Below are positions 7,342-11,166 of a DNA stretch of 11,166 nucleotides, one piece after another. The position numbers and the translations under genes are program-made. The notes under the pieces were generated by a model, which made no database searches, had not been told where the DNA came from, and was given only the letters and a program-made list of their open reading frames with translations. Position 1 is the first letter of the stretch; every line of letters begins with the position of its first letter. The DNA comes from an uncultured Veillonella sp. (GTDB lineage: Bacteria; Bacillota; Negativicutes; Veillonellales; Veillonellaceae): positions 1-11,166 of the forward strand of contig CAAEOZ010000107.1 in NCBI GenBank assembly GCA_900757715.1, written 5' to 3'.

Positions 7342-8106
7342 ATGGATATTAAAGAAGCTCGAAAACAAATAGATAGTATTGACTCTGTATTAGTTACGGA
7401 GTTTGAAAAACGACTCACATTAATTAAAGAAATTGGTAAATATAAGGATGAACATCATTTGCCGCTTATTGATGAAGAACGGGATGATAACATCGTTACT
7501 TTACATACTCAAAATTGTAAAGATCAAGTTTTAGCACCTTATGTTGAAAATTATATAAAAACTGTCGTTTCTATGAGTAATGAATTCTTGAAAGAACACA
7601 TGCATAAGCATATTTTCCTTATTGGTATGCCTGGCGCAGGTAAGACTACTGTTGGTAAAGTTCTAGCTAAAGAGTTGGGGCGAGATTTTTTTGACTTAGA
7701 CCAAACGATTCAAGACAAAGTAGGTAAATCCGTTCAAAATATCTATATTTACGATGGTAAAGATGCTTTCAGTGAATATGAATATAGTACAATCAAAGAA
7801 TTAATTCATAATAAACCATCTGTCATTGCTACAGGTGGCGGCACTGTTACCTATGATAAAACTGTTAAATTGATGAGAAATAATGGTCTTGTTGTATTCG
7901 TAAACCGCGATGTAAATCATATTTTAGATGATTTGGATCTTGAAATTCGTCCGCTTGTAAAAGAAAGTATTGAATATATTTTTAATGTATATGAAGAACG
8001 ATACCCTCTATACGAAGCAGTGGCACATATCAAAATTGGTAACGAAGGCAGCATTACCGATGCGGTGCAAGAAATTATTGAAGCCTTGCCTAATACGGAG
8101 AAATAA
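7342..8106 (+). CDS. Chorismate mutase (AroQ type)-shikimate kinase-like fusion protein
   Basis: Two domains of the aromatic amino acid pathway in one 254-residue chain. Residues 1-87 look like an AroQ-class chorismate mutase; against the E. coli P-protein domain the expected R7, R24, K35, D44 and R47 line up without gaps, D48 replaces the usual Glu, and in my alignment the helix-3 serine is S79 while the usual Gln is Leu83. Residues 89-250 look like shikimate kinase: Walker A GMPGAGKTT (95-103), FFDLD with D118 and D120, GGG (165-167), the lid RPL (203-205) and the ERYPLY arginine (220). The shikimate-binding arginine normally in an FRxxE motif is absent: F143 is followed by S144, with E147 conserved. 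A strong AGGGGG Shine-Dalgarno (7331-7336) precedes the ATG. The domains are clear; that both are active is not. Confidence 0.88.
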   Translation: MDIKEARKQIDSIDSVLVTEFEKRLTLIKEIGKYKDEHHLPLIDEERDDNIVTLHTQNCKDQVLAPYVENYIKTVVSMSNEFLKEHMHKHIFLIGMPGAGKTTVGKVLAKELGRDFFDLDQTIQDKVGKSVQNIYIYDGKDAFSEYEYSTIKELIHNKPSVIATGGGTVTYDKTVKLMRNNGLVVFVNRDVNHILDDLDLEIRPLVKESIEYIFNVYEERYPLYEAVAHIKIGNEGSITDAVQEIIEALPNTEK

Positions 8107-10259
8107 TGGACGCCATACGAGGATTTGTATACCGAACTATATATGAGAATACACAACGTACATATTGCGTGTTTATCCTGAAAGATTATAATGAGGAATA
8201 CATTACTTGTACTGGCAAATTTGAGTCTCCTAAAGAAGGGGAGGACATTGAAGTACGGGGCCGCTATGTAGAACATGAAAAGTACGGTCGCCAATTTGAT
8301 GCGAGCAGTGTCGAAAAGTTAAAACCTGATAATATGGGTGCTGCCAAGAACTATTTGTTAAATTTAGGCATAAAAGGTTTTGGTGAAAAATCCGTAGAGA
8401 AGGTACTAGAGTATTTTGGGATTCGTATTTTAGAAATTTTACGGGAAGAACGTCCAGAAGAGATTAAAGATGTTCCAGGTCTTCGAAAGAGTGTTAAGGA
8501 TGAATTATTTAATACCTTACTTGGTGAAGGTATTCTATCCGATTTAAATCATTTTTTTGAAAGTCATCACATTTCATCGAAATGGAGTCGCATTGTATAT
8601 ACCTATTATGGTGTGCAGTCAGTTGCAGTTATAGAGGATAATCCTTATATCTTGTTACGTGTAGCTCCAGATATGCTCTTTGGTACGGTCGATACTTTGG
8701 CCGAACATTTAGGTGTTACTGGCAGTGATACACGCCGTTTAGAGGCTGGTTTAGAATGGATTTTACGCAGTTTAGATAATCAAGGTCATACATGCTTACC
8801 CGTAGATCAACTTATCGGTCGCTTAGATGAGCTATTACAAACTGATGTAGATGATATTGCTAATTTTATTGAAAGCCTTCTAGAACAAGGTGCACTGTAT
8901 AGTACGTATTATGAAGATATCTTATATATCTACCCTCCAGAGATGTATGTTTCTGAAGTGGAAGGAGTTCAATACACACGAGAGCTTTTATTACAAGTAG
9001 ATCCAATATCATTAGATATTCCTAGTTTTATTGAAAAGTTTGAACGAGACAACTACATTACTTTTGGTGATGCTCAAAAAGAAGCTATACAGCTCTCATT
9101 TTTTGAAAAGTTTTCTCTTATAACGGGTGGTCCTGGTACAGGTAAAACAACTATTATTAAGGCGCTAGTAAAAGGTTTCCAACTCGGTGGACTGGGGCGT
9201 ATTATACTTTGTGCTCCTACGGGACGTGCTGCAAAACGTTTGACCGAGGCTACTGAGTTTGAAGCTACTACAATTCATCGTCTATTGGTACCTGTTCAAG
9301 GTAGTGACTCCTATGACTTTACAAAGAATGAAGATGATCCACTTGATATAGATGTTATTATCATCGATGAAGCATCTATGCTTAATGTGCGTCTATTCTA
9401 TTCTTTAATGGCGGCCATTCCTAAGGAAGCTCATGTCATTATTGTGGGTGACGTAGATCAATTACCACCTATAGGTGCTGGATTTGTATTAAAAGATTTA
9501 TTAGATAGTGATTGTGTGCCCTATACACGACTTAACCAGATTTATCGTCAAAGCTCTGGTAATACTATCGTTGAAAGTGCTTATGCAATTAACCGTGGTG
9601 AAATGCCTAACCTTGAAGGTGTGAGTGAAGAGTTTTCTTTTATTCCCGTTAAATCTTATGACATGATGATGAAAGCCATCATTGATGTATATAAACGTGA
9701 ACAAGAAACTTTAGAAGATGAATTAGATATTCAAATTATTTCTCCTATGCGCCGTGGTGAAGCAGGTAGTACATTGATATCACAATATGTACAACAAGCC
9801 GTAAACCCTCCAGATAGCTACAAGGGAGAAGCTCGTGTTAATGGCATGACTTATCGCGTTGGGGATAAGGTTATTCAAATTCTCAATGATTATGAGTTAG
9901 AAGTCTTTAATGGCGAAATTGGTGTTATTTACGCTATTACACGGACTGATATTTATATCCGATTTATTCATAAAGAGGTTCGCCTACCAATCGATGAAGC
10001 TCATATGATTATGCCTGCTTATGCTATAACGGTCCATAAGAGCCAAGGTAGCGAATATGGCGTAGTTATTATTCCATTTGTTCCACGCTATGGTGGTATG
10101 TTACAACGTAATTTGTTGTATACTGCTGTTACGCGGGCAAAACGTAAAGTAATTATTGTCGGTACTACGAGCGCAGTTGAACGTGCTGTGCGCACTGTTA
10201 ATGCCGATGAGAGATATACATTGTTTAAAGAACGACTACAAGGGAGATGTGATTCGTAA
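8106..10259 (+). CDS. recD2: RecD2-type ATP-dependent DNA helicase (SF1B)
   Basis: RecD2 is a 5'-3' superfamily 1B DNA helicase found in bacteria whose helicase does not belong to a RecBCD complex; it acts in DNA repair and fork maintenance. The 717-residue protein has the RecD2-specific N-terminal extension: a beta-rich OB-like segment (about residues 1-75), then helix-hairpin-helix-like repeats (about 80-200). The helicase core has Walker A GGPGTGKTT (341-349), Walker B DEAS (421-424), motif III GDVDQLPP (448-455), the RLNQIYRQ motif, SPMRRGEAG, HKSQGSE (644-650) and the motif VI segment YTAVTRAK (672-679) with R677. All key residues are present. Its ATG overlaps the previous stop by one base (TAATG), with CGGAG (8096-8100) as Shine-Dalgarno. 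No recB or recC gene is visible nearby, which fits RecD2 rather than RecD. Confidence 0.95.
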   Translation: MDAIRGFVYRTIYENTQRTYCVFILKDYNEEYITCTGKFESPKEGEDIEVRGRYVEHEKYGRQFDASSVEKLKPDNMGAAKNYLLNLGIKGFGEKSVEKVLEYFGIRILEILREERPEEIKDVPGLRKSVKDELFNTLLGEGILSDLNHFFESHHISSKWSRIVYTYYGVQSVAVIEDNPYILLRVAPDMLFGTVDTLAEHLGVTGSDTRRLEAGLEWILRSLDNQGHTCLPVDQLIGRLDELLQTDVDDIANFIESLLEQGALYSTYYEDILYIYPPEMYVSEVEGVQYTRELLLQVDPISLDIPSFIEKFERDNYITFGDAQKEAIQLSFFEKFSLITGGPGTGKTTIIKALVKGFQLGGLGRIILCAPTGRAAKRLTEATEFEATTIHRLLVPVQGSDSYDFTKNEDDPLDIDVIIIDEASMLNVRLFYSLMAAIPKEAHVIIVGDVDQLPPIGAGFVLKDLLDSDCVPYTRLNQIYRQSSGNTIVESAYAINRGEMPNLEGVSEEFSFIPVKSYDMMMKAIIDVYKREQETLEDELDIQIISPMRRGEAGSTLISQYVQQAVNPPDSYKGEARVNGMTYRVGDKVIQILNDYELEVFNGEIGVIYAITRTDIYIRFIHKEVRLPIDEAHMIMPAYAITVHKSQGSEYGVVIIPFVPRYGGMLQRNLLYTAVTRAKRKVIIVGTTSAVERAVRTVNADERYTLFKERLQGRCDS

Positions 10260-10954
10260 TGAGTCTTTGGGATTTCCTATTTCCACCGGTATGTCCTCAC
10301 TGTGGTACACCCGTAGCAAAACAGGGGGATTGGTGTAAAGCTTGTTTTACCGATCTATTACATATTCGCCATGTACCACATAAATTTTTACACTATGTAG
10401 ATGATGTATGTGTACTGGCCGAATATCGTGGTGGTCTAAAGTCTATGATTTACGATGTAAAATTTAATGAGAAAAAGGAGCAGTCCAAAGGGGCCGCTCC
10501 TTTTTTAGTATCGTACAACTTTTACATGAAATATAATAAGCCTAACATTGAAAATAGTATTTGTAAAATAATGTATGATTATATTGTTCCCGTACCTTCT
10601 AGCAAAAAGAAAAAAGCTAAGAGGGGATATAATCAAGTAGATTTATTTTTTCTTGAATGGGCTCATTCTCTATGGGAAATAAATAGAAAAAACTTTAAAT
10701 GGTTAGATTGTATATACAAGTTTGATACTTCTCGAGATATGTGGAGATTAACAAATAAAGAAAGACATCAAAATATTGATGATGCCTTTGTTATATGTGC
10801 TGATTACAAGGATATTGATTTGACAAATAAGAATATTTTAATCGTAGATGATATATATACTACAGGTGCTACAATTGAAGCCATAGCAAAAGTCTTACAA
10901 AAGCATAACACTTTACGCGTTGATGCCCTTACGCTAGCTAGTGGTAGTTTCTAA
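10259..10954 (+). CDS. comF: ComF family protein (zinc-finger phosphoribosyltransferase-like competence factor)
   Basis: ComF/ComFC proteins are cytosolic and needed for efficient natural transformation, handling imported single-stranded DNA together with the ComFA helicase; the biochemical role of the phosphoribosyltransferase-like fold is not settled. The 231-residue protein has the expected N-terminal zinc finger, with cysteine pairs C12/C15 and C26/C29, the middle motif VPVPSSKKKKAKRGYNQ (residues 110-126, normally VPVP...RGFNQ), and the PRPP-loop signature IVDDIYTTGAT (195-205). Length is normal. The start overlaps the recD2 stop by one base (TAATG); AGGGAG at 10241-10246 is a rather distant Shine-Dalgarno, so coupling is likely. 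The second half, from about 10510, is more AT-rich than the rest of the operon. A terminator-like hairpin lies in the gene at 10472-10506. Confidence 0.92.
   Translation: MSLWDFLFPPVCPHCGTPVAKQGDWCKACFTDLLHIRHVPHKFLHYVDDVCVLAEYRGGLKSMIYDVKFNEKKEQSKGAAPFLVSYNFYMKYNKPNIENSICKIMYDYIVPVPSSKKKKAKRGYNQVDLFFLEWAHSLWEINRKNFKWLDCIYKFDTSRDMWRLTNKERHQNIDDAFVICADYKDIDLTNKNILIVDDIYTTGATIEAIAKVLQKHNTLRVDALTLASGSF
10472..10506 (+). other. Terminator-shaped hairpin inside comF
   Basis: AAAAAGGAGC (10472-10481) pairs perfectly with GCTCCTTTTT (10496-10505), and the run of T continues to 10506. Within the 14-base loop, GTCC (10483-10486) can pair with GGGC (10491-10494) with one G-U pair, closing a four-base loop AAAG, so the whole folds as a long stem with one A-C mismatch. 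This is a canonical A-tract/GC-stem/U-tract terminator shape, but it is in frame within residues 72-83 of ComF, and the family sequence continues on both sides. The structure is seen; activity is inference. Confidence 0.5.
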
Positions 10955-10987
10955 TCTTTACTATTAAATGTAGGAATATAATATTTG

Positions 10988-11010
10988 ATTTTATAGTAGC
11001 ATTATAAAAT
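10988..11010 (+). repeat. AT-only inverted repeat in the region after comF
   Basis: ATTTTATA (10988-10995) and TATAAAAT (11003-11010) form a perfect 8-base inverted repeat around a 7-base centre. The stretch from comF to the window end (10955-11166) is otherwise AT-rich with no supportable gene. The repeat is too weak to be a good terminator; it could be an operator or chance in AT-rich DNA. Confidence 0.3.
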
Positions 11011-11069
11011 GTATTCATATCAAATTATGGCGATAATGTTTCTAAAAGAAATAGTTAACTTAGTATATA

Positions 11070-11121
11070 AAAGGGGCTGTAACAGAATGCGGTTTTACCG
11101 CATTCTAGTTACAGTCCCTTT
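11070..11121 (+). terminator. Long near-perfect hairpin, probable operon terminator
   Basis: The arm at 11070-11092 (AAAGGGGCTGTAACAGAATGCGG in sense, 23 bases by position) pairs with 11098-11121 around the loop TTTTA. The only flaws are one bulged A at 11107 and one G-U pair at 11076. It lies 115 bases after the comF stop. The T-run is short on both strands (TTT on plus, TTTT on minus), so it may work in both directions and serve a converging gene outside the window. The arm length is greater than in most terminators, so a small palindromic repeat element is an alternative. Confidence 0.6.
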
Positions 11122-11166
11122 AAAATATAAGAAACACCAAGAAAATTAGATTTGTAAAATCGTATG

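Noticed and set aside
10156..10338. Small plus-strand frame across the recD2-comF junction
   Set aside because: It overlaps the conserved end of RecD2 and the zinc finger of ComF in another frame and shows no motif of its own.
11040..11070. TATATAA-like -10 element before the long hairpin as a promoter
   Set aside because: No matching -35 at the right spacing was seen, the DNA is AT-rich so such matches are common, and transcription would run straight into the hairpin.

Overview
The window looks like chromosomal DNA of a low-GC, diderm Firmicute of the class Negativicutes, most likely Veillonella or a close relative. This rests on the general style of the proteins, the moderate AT richness, and the gene order nusA-ylxR-ylxQ-infB-rbfA-nrnA-truB-ribF followed by a chorismate mutase/shikimate kinase fusion, recD2 and comF. 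The genus is recognised from memory, not from a search.

All ten genes lie on the plus strand and fill positions 1 to 10954 with almost no gaps. The largest intergenic space is 17 bases, and both ends of recD2 overlap their neighbours by one base in a TAATG junction. The likeliest reading is one long transcript that starts upstream of the window, probably at rimP. The first gene, nusA, is cut by the left edge. No convincing internal promoter was found.

Positions 1 to 4491 are the conserved transcription/translation block: NusA (elongation and antitermination), YlxR/RnpM (RNase P modulator), YlxQ (L7Ae-type K-turn RNA binder), InfB (initiation factor 2) and RbfA (30S maturation). Positions 4509 to 7329 hold NrnA (nanoRNase/pAp phosphatase), TruB (tRNA pseudouridine 55 synthase) and RibF (FMN/FAD synthesis). 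Positions 7342 to 10954 are more lineage-specific: a two-domain chorismate mutase-shikimate kinase protein, the RecD2 helicase, and the competence-associated phosphoribosyltransferase-like ComF.

Positions 10955 to 11166 are AT-rich and non-coding. They hold a long near-perfect hairpin (11070-11121) that probably ends the operon.

The window is mostly an ordinary housekeeping operon, and I do not see a new multi-gene system. The points worth a second look are: a shikimate kinase domain that lacks the usual shikimate-binding arginine, fused to a chorismate mutase domain that may lack its glutamine; two terminator-shaped hairpins inside coding sequence (nrnA and comF); a 15-base tandem repeat coding an Asn/Arg/Asp-rich linker in IF2; and a DNA-repair helicase plus competence gene at the end of a translation operon.
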